A stretch of DNA of 64,000 bases from Liopterus haemorrhoidalis (taxonomy: Eukaryota > Arthropoda > Insecta > Coleoptera > Dytiscidae), in assembly GCA_963971575.1 (NCBI GenBank), contig OZ020611.1, positions 27,759,279 through 27,823,278 of the forward strand, read 5' to 3'. The first letter of the stretch is position 1. Each line of letters starts with the position of its first letter. Both the position numbers and the translations under genes were made by a program. The notes beneath the pieces were generated by a model. That model had not been told where the DNA came from and made no database searches. It worked only from the letters and a program-made list of their open reading frames with translations. Shown piece after piece: positions 1 through 9,775 of this stretch.

Positions 1-48
1 AGTACTGGCACTAGTACTGCATGTACGTCTACACGATGCCAGTGACTG

Positions 49-975
49 GTGCAAGTACTTACTTGTGCAAGTTACTTGCATCGTGTAACTGAGCCATTAT
101 TGTTCTCGATCCATCTTCAGAGCAAGAAAAAGGCGAAAAATAAAGTAACAACCAGTCCATCCATCATTTTAAAATCTTACCATGAAATCATGTCCAAATA
201 CAAAAATCACACTGCTATTTACACAGATGGTGCTAAAATACAAAATAAAACCGGGGCCGCAATGGTAGTTGAGAAGAATGAAACAAGAAAATACCATCTT
301 CCAAATATGACGAGCGTCTTCACTGCCGAAGCTTATACATTACTCCAAGCAACAGAATATATAAAAGGCACTCCAAATAAAGAAGAATTCATAATACATA
401 TTGATTCCCCCAGCACCATTGCAGCCATGAAACAAAGCTATTCAAAAGACGCCATCATCCAAAAAATTCAAGATAACATCCACTACTGTATTGACCAGGG
501 GAAGAAAATCACAGTATTATGGGTTCCATCACATCGCAACATCCCAGGAAATGAAAAAGCAGATGAAGCTGCCAAGGAGGCCATACACCAAGAAATAACT
601 CAAATGCCCACCTCAACATATGATGCCAAGAGTTTTTTCAAAAGAAAACTGCAAGAAGAATGGAACAACATCCGCCACAAAATCCAAAGTCCGCAAAAGT
701 ATACAACAAGATATGAACAAATAGTTCTAACAAGAATAAAAATTGGACATACACGACTCACTCATCAATACATTTTCGAGAAAAAGACACCTACCATATG
801 CCCCACCTGCAACACACAACTTACGGTGGAACACATACTTCTAGAATGTCCACAGTATACAGCACAAAGAATCAAACACAAAGTTCCAACAGACGCATTA
901 CAAATTTCAACCAGTACATATGAAAAAAAAATATTAAAATTTCTAGAAGATACAAACCTATTAGACAATATATAA
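49..975 (+). CDS. 5'-truncated LINE polyprotein tail: RNase H domain plus zinc knuckle
   Basis: Open frame of 308 codons encoding the C-terminal end of a non-LTR retrotransposon polyprotein of the I/Jockey/R1 type. An RNase H domain runs from about residue 54 to 185 and keeps its acidic residues: D60 in YTDGA, E94 in TAEAYTLL, D119 in IHIDS, and the final H and D in VPSHRNIPGNEKADEAAKE. RNase H removes the RNA template strand during target-primed reverse transcription. A CX2CX8HX4C knuckle (CPTC...HILLEC) follows near residue 257, as is usual at the end of these proteins. Endonuclease and reverse transcriptase are absent, so the first ATG is probably not a native start; LINE-like coding begins near base 89. 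The first 88 bases contain a small inverted repeat (TACACGATGC and GCATCGTGTA) and look unrelated. Confidence 0.85.
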   Translation: MQVLTCASYLHRVTEPLLFSIHLQSKKKAKNKVTTSPSIILKSYHEIMSKYKNHTAIYTDGAKIQNKTGAAMVVEKNETRKYHLPNMTSVFTAEAYTLLQATEYIKGTPNKEEFIIHIDSPSTIAAMKQSYSKDAIIQKIQDNIHYCIDQGKKITVLWVPSHRNIPGNEKADEAAKEAIHQEITQMPTSTYDAKSFFKRKLQEEWNNIRHKIQSPQKYTTRYEQIVLTRIKIGHTRLTHQYIFEKKTPTICPTCNTQLTVEHILLECPQYTAQRIKHKVPTDALQISTSTYEKKILKFLEDTNLLDNI

Positions 976-1147
976 AACTTCACATAATTCCTAATAGTTT
1001 AATTTTATTATAATAAATATTTATATATTATATTTGATTATGTAATTGATTATGTAATTATACTGAATTTGTAAAACGGATATTGCGGGGTGCTAATAAC
1101 CAAGCAGTTGAAGCACCCCTCAATAAAAATATATGTATAAAAAAAAG
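976..1147 (+). mobile_element. 3' UTR and tail of the first LINE fragment
   Basis: AT-rich trailer after the RNase H frame. At 1087-1119 a GGGGTGCT...AGCACCCC stem-loop lies just before TCAATAAAA and an A-rich tail, which probably marks the 3' end recognised by the element's own reverse transcriptase. The 3' boundary near 1147 is approximate. Confidence 0.55.
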
Positions 1148-1334
1148 TAACAACAAATAAAATGATTGTGGAATAGAGAACACTATAAAAAAAAAAAAAC
1201 AGGCTACATACTCTACCTCACGGGTGGTGTTCAAATGAGTATAATTTCATGAATGTGCATGCGCAACAAATATTATTAAAATCAATCAAATAATATAAAG
1301 AAAAAAAAAATCAAGAGCTAAAGTTTAAATTAGA
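1148..1334. other. Unassigned AT-rich spacer
   Basis: No coding motif or clear repeat boundary seen; contains two A-runs. Confidence 0.4.
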
Positions 1335-1585
1335 GCCAGCGGAGTGGTCGACCACGTTAAATCACGCAATTCTGACTGGTAATAACAGTCTGAATTGTGA
1401 AGTAGGTGGTTCAACCATCCCCCCTCCCCTTTGGTGATATTGTTCGGACGAGAATAATATGTTAACATTACTCCCATTTTCACAAATATTCACTCCTCAT
1501 CCAAGTGTTGGAGCTCGCCCCCTGGCGTTGGCGATTAGCCTCATTGCAGAAATAGGCCAATGTAAAATAAACAAAAATAAAAAAG
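1335..1585 (+). mobile_element. tRNA-derived SINE, copy 1
   Basis: About 250 bp that aligns well with the reverse complement of 8457-8690. The head resembles a class II (long variable arm, Leu/Ser-like) tRNA: GCCAGCGGAGTGGTCGACCA gives an A-box region, and GGTTCAACC near 1411 gives a B box. A non-tRNA body follows (TGTTCGGACGAGAATAATATG and GTTGGCGATTAGCC, then AATAGGCCAATGTAAAA) with an A-rich tail. RNA polymerase III transcription from the internal boxes is inferred from the family type. This copy is more degraded in the tRNA part than the second one. Confidence 0.75.
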
Positions 1586-1914
1586 TTTAAGTTAGAGAAT
1601 ACTATCATACGTACGTGTTAATTTTGCGAGGAACGCGTAATGTATTTTTTCCAATGCCAGCACATGCGCTTCTGCAAGTTTAAGCAAAAAAAAAAAAATA
1701 ATAATAATAAAATAATCGTATATTTTGGGTGATGGGCCTAATTGAAATTATAATAATACATTTTTCATTAATTTTGCTGCAAAAGTCCATTTTTTCCGAA
1801 TTCGGAAAATTTACCTTTTTGCAGCTGTCTAGCTTTCAAACCGTGCAACCGTGCAAAAAGAAAATATGAATGCATAATTATAGAGTATTTATCTCTCTTT
1901 AATTCAGTATAGAC
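1586..1914. other. Unassigned AT-rich spacer
   Basis: No coding motif recognised; contains a poly-A/ATA stretch near 1687-1715. Confidence 0.4.
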
Positions 1915-2787
1915 CAAGGGTCGGCAACCTTTCGGGGACAGAGCCAAATCTATATTAAAAAAAAAAAAAAACAATAACATGGTAGAGCCGCTAAAAAATA
2001 TATGCTATATTTAAGAAATAAATAAAAATTGTTTATTTGTTTTAAAATAATCAAGTATTACATTAAATTAATATTTACTTATTCATTTAGTTTGTGATAC
2101 CTATTGCACTTGCCAGTATATTAAAATATAATCTTGTTTTTAATGGGACGATTAATCCTGCATAGTGTTAGATAAGACTTCAATATTTGGTGAATATTCA
2201 GTAATCTTTAACTTAAGGCAGCACTCAAGTTTCAGGTCAGTAATATTACTTCTTAATTGATTCTTTATTAATTAATAATATCTTTATTAATAATATGTGG
2301 AACTGAAAATTGTCAGTAGTTCAAAGGCATAATTTTTTAAATAATTGAGCGATTCTGGAACACGTTTCCAAGCTTCGGAAACAATTTTATTTAAATTTTG
2401 AAGATAGTGAATTTCGCTGCGAAGATAAAATGCACTTTTCTCTTTCTAAACTTTCCAGTTCAGAATTCAGTTTTAAGAATATATTATTCTCTAAATCTTT
2501 GGATTTCAAATCCAATAATTGAAGTTCAAATTGTGCCTGATTAATCAATGGGAATTGTGATTAATGGAATTGCTGCATATCTACTTCAATTGGTTTCGTC
2601 AAAAAGCTAGTGTAACTTTATATTTTCTAAACTCTTTAAATTTTTCTCCAAAAGCTTCCATGTTAGCGATAGTTTGTGCAAAAAAAATTTGCATTAATAA
2701 CGTTGCTATTGTCCTATGTTTTTGTAAATTATTAAAATGTAAAAATGTTTCTGCACGTAAATCATTCACAAATACAGATAACTTTTT
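1915..2787 (-). pseudogene. Decayed hAT transposase, C-terminal part, with a 3' terminal end
   Basis: On the minus strand, broken frames from about 2787 to a stop at 2152-2154 give the end of a hAT transposase of the GTF2IRD2/ZBED-like type. Readable blocks, in order: VNDLRAETFLHFNNLQ, then QFELQLLDLKSKDLENN, then LKNYAFELLTIFSSTYY (the hAT dimerisation segment), and finally NITDLKLECCLKLKITEYSP shortly before the stop. These blocks lie in different frames, so several indels have occurred. Beyond the stop, CAAGGGTCGGCAACC at 1915-1929 matches the usual hAT end of this group (CAGNGGTCGGCAACC). The other end was not found; a LINE fragment begins at 3289. Confidence 0.65.
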
Positions 2788-3288
2788 TTGCGAAACAAAT
2801 TACTTCTTCTAAAAGGGAATATGCAGTAACTCGGGGAATTACCGTGAGTGAATTGCACTTTAAAACATCCTGAACTGTACAAATCCTGTATAGTACAGGC
2901 AGAAAGTTGAAAATTAAAAAATAAATTATATTAAAATAAAAACCAACCAATTTTCAAAGAGCCACAAAATTTTCTAATTTCATTATTTTTAAATTTTGTA
3001 ATGGAACAAAGATATTCGCAAAAAATTTTTTTGCACGTTTTTTGAAAGTTCGGTAAGTTTGAAGTTCCGGCAAAAACTGTCGCAAAAAAGTCGCAAAATA
3101 TGATCCCGAAAACTGGTGCAGTTTTCGAACAAGACCTATTAATCGCTCCAATTTCCAAGATTTTTGCAAAACTTCGTATTTCCTGGACTAAACCTGTAAA
3201 ATATTAAAAAGTCTTTTATTTTGAATTCTAAATTCATGCAAAATTTGCGTTTTAAACCTAATGAAAATATTATATAATTAGAACAACA
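2788..3288. other. No assigned feature; possibly the 5' part of the hAT remnant
   Basis: Minus-strand frames of 60-75 codons exist here but show no motif I can name. The position suggests the upstream part of the decayed hAT transposase; this is inference only. Confidence 0.3.
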
Positions 3289-4365
3289 CCAGGGTATATC
3301 GTAAGAGAGGAACTGAAAAGGGATAAGATGAAAGTCGGTACAGGAAGGAGGGCGGTTAAGTACGAGAAGAAAGTTAGAATAGAAACAGACAAAAAAATAA
3401 TGAGGGAATGCTGGGAGGAAAGAGCCAGAGAGGAACAGAAAGGAAGACGGTACGCATGGGGGGAGATGAGAAAGGAGTATTACTGGAGATACGGAGTGGA
3501 TGCGACAGAGGTGAAAAGGAGAAGAAAATACGGGATAAGCGTGATTGAGGAGTTGTGGAGGAGGGATAAGGAAGTGGGGGAGCAAGAAAGGACAGTCAGC
3601 ATAGACAAGTCAAGGAGCGCAGGGAGATATAAGGAGGTCAGAACTATATGAGTACCAAGCTACTTGAAGGGAGAAAGAGGAAGGTCAGGAGGGAGAGTTA
3701 GGACGATTGCGAGGCTAAGGTGCGGGAATGAAGAGAGAGGAAATAGATATTGGAGGAAACAGGAGGAAAAGATGTGCAGAATGTGCGGGGAGGAGGAGGA
3801 AGATATAGACCACCTCGCGAAGAGGTATAGAGAGATGACGGTATGGTCGGGGAGCACATTAGACCTGTTGCACAAAGATGGAAGGGGGGAGCGGTGGGCG
3901 AGGGAATTAGAGGCAAGAAGGATGGAGATTGGAGAAGGATAACAAGAAGGGGTAAAGGAAAGAAGGAGGAGACCCGGTGGGAAGCAGAAGGGGAGAAATT
4001 GAAGGAAGGAGGGGGGGTGAGGTTACCTAGAAATGGGGAGGAAGGAAGAGAGATAGGAGGAGGGGTGAAGAAATGGTTGGAAGGGAAGAGAATGAAATAA
4101 AATAAAATAAAATAAAGCAAAGATTGGCGAGAGAACAGGAAGCAAGAAGGAAAGAGATCGGAGAGGGAAACCAGAAGGAGAACAGGAAGAAGGAGAGGGA
4201 CATTGAAGCAAGAAGATAGAAAAGAGAAAAAACATTGTAAATTGTAAATTGTAGTGGATTGTTATTTATTTATTTTTGGATTGATTTTATTTGGTTTTAT
4301 TTTTGGTAATGGCTAATACCCGGAACGCCGCAAGCCCTTAGGGAAATAAAGAATATATGTATATA
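3289..4365 (+). pseudogene. LINE 3' fragment (R1/Jockey-like), C-terminal region with zinc knuckle
   Basis: The frame starting PGYIVREELKRDKMK runs to an in-frame TGA at 3649-3651, then continues in the same frame to 3942. Motifs are those of the end of an insect LINE polyprotein: TIARLRCGNEERGNRYW followed by a CRMCGEEEEDIDHL knuckle. In known relatives a cysteine closes the knuckle; here it reads YREM, so it is probably damaged. The stretch is strikingly purine-rich on the plus strand, unlike its AT-rich surroundings. The non-coding tail includes GCTAATACCCGGAACGCCGC and AGGGAAATAAAGA near 4311-4353, a typical 3' end. Encoded endonuclease and RT are missing. Confidence 0.75.
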
Positions 4366-4997
4366 CCTAATGAAAATATTGTTCAATTTAGAATGTTTAA
4401 AATAAAAGAAATTTGTTGCCCTAAATACTGTTCTGTAATGTGCTTTATAATGGCTGTTCAAAGAGATATAATTCCCTTAGTACTACCTGGAACATACTTT
4501 TTTCCAATTTGATTTGAACGTTGAATTATTAATAGAAATTCAGCATGGATGTGTAAGATATAAGATACATTATCCAAATATCGTTTTCTGCTTCGCTTCC
4601 TGTCAAAGATTTTAAAATCCCTTTAAGTTTTAAAATGATTTTCCAGGAAAATAAAGTTTACTGATATTTTCAACGATTTAATGATGCTAGGGAATATAGA
4701 TTAAGACAAATTGGAACAGAAACGAAGTATTTCTTTATATTTGTACAGTGAATTTTGTACTTATTGCCAGTTAGTGATTTCGCATCCATTGAGGATAAAA
4801 ATTTGCAGATAAAGTACAAGTTAAGTAAACAGATTGGAATATTACAGTCTGATGTAAATCGGAATGTCACTTGAAAAGACATATTTTGGATTATGTATAA
4901 AGTAAAATATATACAGTTGGGGACTAAGTTAAGTGAAGAGTTACTATATTTTCCTGGAATACAATGGGGTCTAACTACTCGCGTAGAAGACTTGGAC
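4366..4997. other. Unassigned AT-rich spacer
   Basis: Contains short open frames on both strands but nothing with recognisable domains. Confidence 0.35.
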
Positions 4998-5000
4998 TTT

Positions 5001-5091
<91 letters not shown>

Positions 5092-5094
5092 TAT
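4998..5094. repeat. (TTTA)n microsatellite, probably an expanded LINE tail
   Basis: About 24 perfect TTTA units. It abuts the 3' end of the minus-strand LINE fragment, in the position of that element's A-rich tail (AAATAAATA), so it likely grew from it. Confidence 0.9.
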
Positions 5095-5711
5095 ATTTGA
5101 CCATTCCAGCAGGATACAAATCCCAATTATAGGGATGGTACAATTACAAATTATTATATAACATAAAAGTAACAATAACATACAAATTACACATAACAAC
5201 CAGTAATAAATTCAGCAGTTCAATAAAATCGTGCTTAAATCCTTTTTAAATTGTTGTAAATTAAGGTGTAAAATATCAATTTCGCTAAAGGAATTGTAAG
5301 TAGACATAATTCTGTTGATAGGGGAGTTCATGCAACAGTTGCTGTTGCACCTGGGAAGGCGAAAGAGCATGTTGGTAGATCGTGTATGGGATCCTGGTAC
5401 GCGGATGTTGAAATACTCAATGAATACGTTTGAATATATATATAATTATTAAAAACTTTATATAAGAACATCATATGTAACAGAGTTCGTCTACTTTCAA
5501 ACGATAACATATTGAAATAAGCAAGTCTATCTATATAGCATACTGAATCTAGTTTAAATTTACAGAATAATATATACAAAAATCTCCTTTGTACAGCTTC
5601 CAGAATTTTAATGTTTTTTTCATAAATTGGATTCCATACGATTGATCCATATTCTAATTTACTGCGTACTAGCGTGTTGAAAAGATGCCGACAATCTCTG
5701 TCTACTAACAC
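5095..5711 (-). pseudogene. 5'-truncated LINE: C-terminal part of reverse transcriptase and 3' UTR
   Basis: The minus-strand frame gives LFNTLVRSKLEYGSIVWNP then KILEAVQRRFLYI, the thumb/connection region found just after the RT domain in CR1/Jockey-type LINEs. A frameshift near 5338 interrupts it; the alternative frame then reads SPINRIMSTYNSFSEID and ends in a stop, after which an AT-rich trailer leads into the TTTA array. RT catalytic motifs and the endonuclease are absent. The 5' junction near 5711 abuts another LINE fragment in the opposite orientation. Confidence 0.75.
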
Positions 5712-5715
5712 ATAC

Positions 5716-6411
5716 GTTCTAAGATATGCAGCAGAAACTGAGTGAAATTTGCAAACACGCGCGATATGCTGGACTCACCATAAATGTCAGCAAAACCAGG
5801 TTTTGCTACCTAGGAAGCATCATCACGGAACAAGGAGGCACATGCGAAGATATTGTTGCCAGAATTCAGAAAGCAAAGCTAGCCGTTACTATGCTGAGCA
5901 CATTCTGGTCATCTGCACATATCAGCAGAAAGACAAAACTTCGAGTATTTAACACCAACGTTAAGTCTGTCACGTTATATGCCTGTGAGATTTGGCTGGT
6001 TAATGAAGCGTTAACCAGTTAGCTACAAATTTTTATCAACAAATGTTTACGAAGGATAATGGGAATCCATTGGCCTGACAAAATCAACAATAAAGATCTT
6101 TGGCAGAAAACAGGGCAAACAGAAATAAGACGGGATATACAGTTGCGAAAGTGGAAGTGGATGGGACATATACTCAGACGAGAGACAGACAACATCTCGA
6201 GACGAGCGTTCCAATGGAACCCTCAAGGAAAACGAAAGGTCGGAAGACCCAAGCTCACATGGAGGCGAACAGTGGACAGAGAAATTAAAGATATAGGAAA
6301 GACCTGGGGCGAAATTAAGACCTTAGCCCAGAAACGGCCAAGATGGTGATGTTTTGTAGAAGTCCTTTGCTCCTCTTGCGGAGTTGTAGGAACCAATATA
6401 TATATATATAT
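5716..6411 (+). pseudogene. LINE RT C-terminal fragment (RTE-like), with nonsense codon
   Basis: Two blocks read through one stop at 6020-6022. The first contains GLTINVSKTRFCYLGSIITE and LRVFNTNVKSVTLYACEIW; the second, starting near 6023, contains LRRIMGIHWPDKINN, RKWKWMGHILRRETDNI and GKRKVGRPKLTWRRTVDREI. This order is characteristic of the region after the YADD motif in RTE-like and related LINEs. The stop falls between ALTS and LQIFINKCLRR, where relatives have an arginine. The fragment ends in a (TA)n tract at 6391-6411, which RTE elements often use as a tail. Clade assignment is tentative. Confidence 0.75.
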
Positions 6412-7129
6412 ACCTACATTTTCAAACAAATAGCCATATCTCATAAGTTTCCTTCAAAACCTTCTTTAATTTTTAATTTAGATTTTGTACATATATGTAG
6501 CTTAAAATTAATGAAAATAACACAGTTTTGAAAAACAAATAATATATATACCGTGTGTGCAACGAAACGCGGAACATAGCAGTTTAACATGGGATTTTAA
6601 ATAAGTGCGGAAATTGGCTCTCCTGTACATTTCAGAGCAAATTTCACAATAAATATTTGTTTAAAATTTGTTCTAAATTTGATGCCATATAGTATCGATA
6701 ACTCTAGATATTTGGAAAATAAAATATGATGTTTTCGTGAAAATTCAGATAGCCGTGGAATTAAAACATAAAACAAAATTTTAATGTAGCTCTACACCGC
6801 ATATCAACTGTTCACATAAAAGTATAACTTGCATTTTTTGAAGGTAATGATAAATAAATCATACAAATTGACACAAAAGATTATTTTATTATACTGATAC
6901 CTGAAATAGAGAAGTTAGAATGAAATTTATATTAAATGTTCAAAAATGTCTCCATTGCGAAACAATAACCTAATCTCTCATAAAAAGAACGTCGAACATT
7001 GGCTAGTTGATAACACGATCTTGCATTTTAAAGATATTCTGTTTTTTAATGATTCTAAATCGGGATATTTCATATCACTGTAAATTTTTGATTTAACATA
7101 TATCCCCATAAAAAAAAATAAAAAAAAAT
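6412..7129. other. AT-rich stretch with one arm of an inverted repeat
   Basis: No gene seen. Bases 6673-6775 (GATGCCATATAG... CCGTGGAATTAAAACATAAA) match the reverse complement of about 8713-8825, so this is one arm of a diverged inverted repeat spanning the family A/B cluster. Confidence 0.5.
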
Positions 7130-7476
7130 TGACCTAATATTTTCTAACAGAGATATTATTTACTATGACCATGGAAACGTTATATATAAATATGAAAAAA
7201 TTGAGATTTTTTTTTCGTTTTATCAAAAAACGTCTCAAATAAAAGTGATTATTTATTGCATTTATAGCAATTTTTGTTAAATAAATTTTTTCGAAATATT
7301 TTTCTGTTGCTAACTATTCGTAAAAATCTTAAAATCGATACGAGTAAACTCCCATTTCTAGTCAACCGATTTTTACCAAAAGTTGATCAACTTGTGCCAT
7401 TGATGACAGAAGCTTAAATATGAAGTTTCATAAAAATCATTTTAGCCGAATTTGCTCTGCACGTGTACACAGACAG
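7130..7476 (+). repeat. Family B interspersed repeat, left half only (B1)
   Basis: Starts at GACCTAATATTTTCTAACAG and matches 29872-30235: ACCATGGAAACGTTA, CGAGTAAACTCCCATTT, GATCAACTTGTGCCATTGAT, then GCACGTGTACACAGACAG. In copies B2 and B3 this is followed by a GACA/GACG array and a conserved right arm; here it switches at ACAGACAG directly into family A sequence (GTAAAAATTGTAGCC). No coding potential seen. Class unknown. Confidence 0.75.
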
Positions 7477-8456
7477 GTAAAAATTGTAGCCAAAAGACTA
7501 AACCTAGAGAGTTGAAATTTGGCATGCTTATACAACTCTTTGACCCGAACATAAGAAAAATACTAAAACATCTAAAAAACATATCCACATATCCCCCTAA
7601 AAATATAAACAAATATCAGCTCATCGAAAAAAAATATATATATTTTTTTTATAATTCTGAGTAATGTATCAAATAAGCCCTTAGTACGTGGATTAACAAT
7701 CAAAATTTTATTTTTGCAAAATAAATTATTGAGACGCGATTTTTGCCAAAATTGTGCGAAAAAAAAATGCCTCCCTCACCTTGTAGCCCAGATGGTTTAA
7801 ACTAAAAATCTGAAAAATTCTAATTTATGTACATTTGTGTGAACCGGAATAGTACAACAGGAATTTTTGATCAGATTATGTTCCCGGAAAATAACGCAAT
7901 TTTGTGTTTTTTGCTTGACCACGTAAAATATTTAATAACTTATTTAAGACAGTGGAACCAGCATGCTTTGATAGTGTAATAGCAAGATTGCTAGCGTCCT
8001 AATTTGCAAACTAAAATTCGCTCCGGTCTAAGGCAATTTTATTTTTTCTGGTTATTTTTATATTGTTTAAATATTGTTTATTGTTTAAAATTTCAAAATT
8101 CTTGTTATATTTGGGCAAATGTTGCATTTAATTTTTAAAAGCGTAAATTTAATAACCAGTGGAAATTGTTGAAATTGAACACACGAAAAAAGAGGGGCGG
8201 GGTTATGACCAATGGAAGCCATGGCACCATTTTCAAAAACTTAATGAATCTTGCTATATATATAAAAAAAAAATAATAATAATAAAAAAATACTGCACAT
8301 ATTTAGAAACCTAAATAATTGTATTAGGCATTCGAAATAAAATTAACAAAATAAATATTTTAACATAAAATTTGTTTTGGCATCCCAAATAATCATCATT
8401 CATTTACTAAATACCTGCGAAATCCTGAAATGTGTGAAAATTCACACTTCACATAA
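7477..8456 (-). repeat. Family A interspersed repeat, copy A1 (chimeric, lacks one end)
   Basis: Matches the interior and one end of family A as seen at 33184-34196 and 56788-57846, in reverse orientation: AGAGTTGAAATTTGGCATGC, TTAGTACGTGGATTAAC, GTGTGAACCGGAATAGTAC, CCAATGGAAGCCAT, GGCATCCCAAATAATCATC, and the GAAAATTCACACTTCACAT terminal palindrome. The GGTCATACCTAC end and its CAGA array are missing, replaced by family B's left half. A tRNA-like but degraded segment occupies about 7955-8030. The SINE copy follows directly. Confidence 0.8.
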
Positions 8457-8690
8457 TTTTTTTTTTTTACATCGGCCTATTTCTGCAACGAGGCTAATCG
8501 CCGATGCCAGGGGGTGAGCTACTACAACTGGATGAGGGGTGAATGACTGTGAAATGAGAGTAATGTTAACATATTATTCTCGCCCGAATAATATCGCCAA
8601 CGGAGGAGAATCGAACCACCAACCTTTCAATCCAGATTGTTTTCGCCAGTCCAAACTGCACGATTATCGAGCTCGGCCACTCCGTTGGCA
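8457..8690 (-). mobile_element. tRNA-derived SINE, copy 2
   Basis: Read on the minus strand, it begins with GCCAACGG and 90 bases later returns CCGTTGGC, an intact acceptor stem of a class II tRNA-like head. GAGTGGCCGAGC supplies the D arm/A box and GGTGGTTCGATTC the B box. The body (TATTATTCGGGCGAGAATAA, GGCATCGGCGATTAGCC, AATAGGCCGATGT) ends in poly-A, which is the poly-T at 8457-8469 on the plus strand. It is the better preserved of the two copies. Confidence 0.85.
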
Positions 8691-8712
8691 AAGCATTGTC
8701 TGACCATCATGT

Positions 8713-8825
8713 TGTTTTATGTTTTATTTCCACGGATATCTGTATTTTGACAAAAACGTCGTATATTATTTTTCAAATATCTAGTATTACAGATATTCTA
8801 TGGCATCATATTTAGACTTCTGAAA
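8713..8825. repeat. Right arm of the inverted repeat paired with 6673-6775
   Basis: TTTATTTCCACGGATATCTG...CAAATATCTAGTATTACAGA...GGCATCATATTTAGAC reads as the reverse complement of the arm at 6673-6775 with moderate divergence. Confidence 0.6.
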
Positions 8826-8843
8826 ACTAAAAACTAATTTTAA

Positions 8844-9290
8844 GATCTTAAAATCGACACGAGTAAACTCCCATTTTTAGTCAACCGATTTTACCAAAAG
8901 TTGATCAACTCGTGCCATTGATGGCAGAAGCTTAAATATGAAGTTTCATAACAATACTTTGAGCCGAATTTGCTCTGCACGTGTACACAGACGGACTGAC
9001 GGACAGACGGACAGACGGACAGATGGACAGACGGACAGACGGACAGACGGACAGACGGACAGATGGACAGACGGACAGACGGACAGACGGACAGACGGAC
9101 AGACGGACAGACGGACAGACGGACGGACGGACGGACGGACGGACGGACGGACGGACGGACGGACTGACATCATGCTAAAAATAGTCAAAACGTTATGTAG
9201 GGAGCTCAATTCGTGGAGATCTAGCGAAATCTCGAAATAACAAAATCGGTATGATCACAATACCTCCCTTATATATGTTGGCGGTCGGTA
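8844..9290 (+). repeat. Family B interspersed repeat, copy B2
   Basis: Begins CTTAAAATCGACACGAG, passes GCACGTGTACACAGACGGAC, includes a long array, and closes with the right arm CATCATGCTAAAAATAGTC...CGTTATGTAGGGAG...ACCTCCCTTATATATGTTGG and CGGTCGGTAA. The right arm is shared with B3 (30279-30402). The open frames across the array encode only RRTDGQTD repeats and are not genes. Confidence 0.8.
8993..9166. repeat. (GACGGACA)n / (GACG)n microsatellite inside B2
   Basis: About 170 bases of GACA/GACG units, mixed GACGGACA first, then pure GACG at 9117-9164. Occupies the same position as the shorter CAGA/GACG arrays in B3. Confidence 0.95.
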
Positions 9291-9775
9291 ATAACATACT
9301 GATATAAAAATCGTACAGGTAGAAAAACATCTTGTAAATATATTTTTCTAGACTTCTTGTATAAAACAACGTTTTGAAAAGCTGCCAAAGTTCGCGTTGG
9401 CCAGCATAGATGTACATAAGACTATATGAACTAGCTGTTTGTTGCTTTCAAGAATCTCATGTATTAAACATGAGAGCAGCGTCTAAATGCACGGATGCTT
9501 TTACTCAAAGACCATTTTAAATACGTTAGAAGGCATGAATATTATTGAAACATGTTGTTTCTGTGAAAAAATATATGACATTTAATATTGCTAATGATAT
9601 TCATTTAGAAGGTATATTAATTTTAACTGTCTGTAATTGTAACTGTATTAAAATCAAAAACTGGGTTAACAAGAGAGGTAAGGTGAATATATTTAATAGA
9701 GGATAAGAAAGGAATATGATATGAAATTTAAGAACAAGCCTCTTACAGTAAAACTGTATAAATTATTTATAACTA
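9291..9775. other. Unassigned AT-rich spacer
   Basis: No recognisable gene or repeat boundary. Confidence 0.35.

Noticed and set aside
3139..4235. Long minus-strand frames rich in Pro, Ser and Phe
   Set aside because: Antisense of a purine-rich LINE coding region; the plus strand carries the recognisable zinc-knuckle motif.
8994..9165. CRISPR-like array
   Set aside because: Uniform tetranucleotide repeats without spacers in a eukaryotic context; a microsatellite.
8938..9240. Open frames of about 60-100 codons on both strands across the GACGGACA array
   Set aside because: They encode only RRTDGQTD or SVRPSVRP repeats dictated by the microsatellite; not genes.
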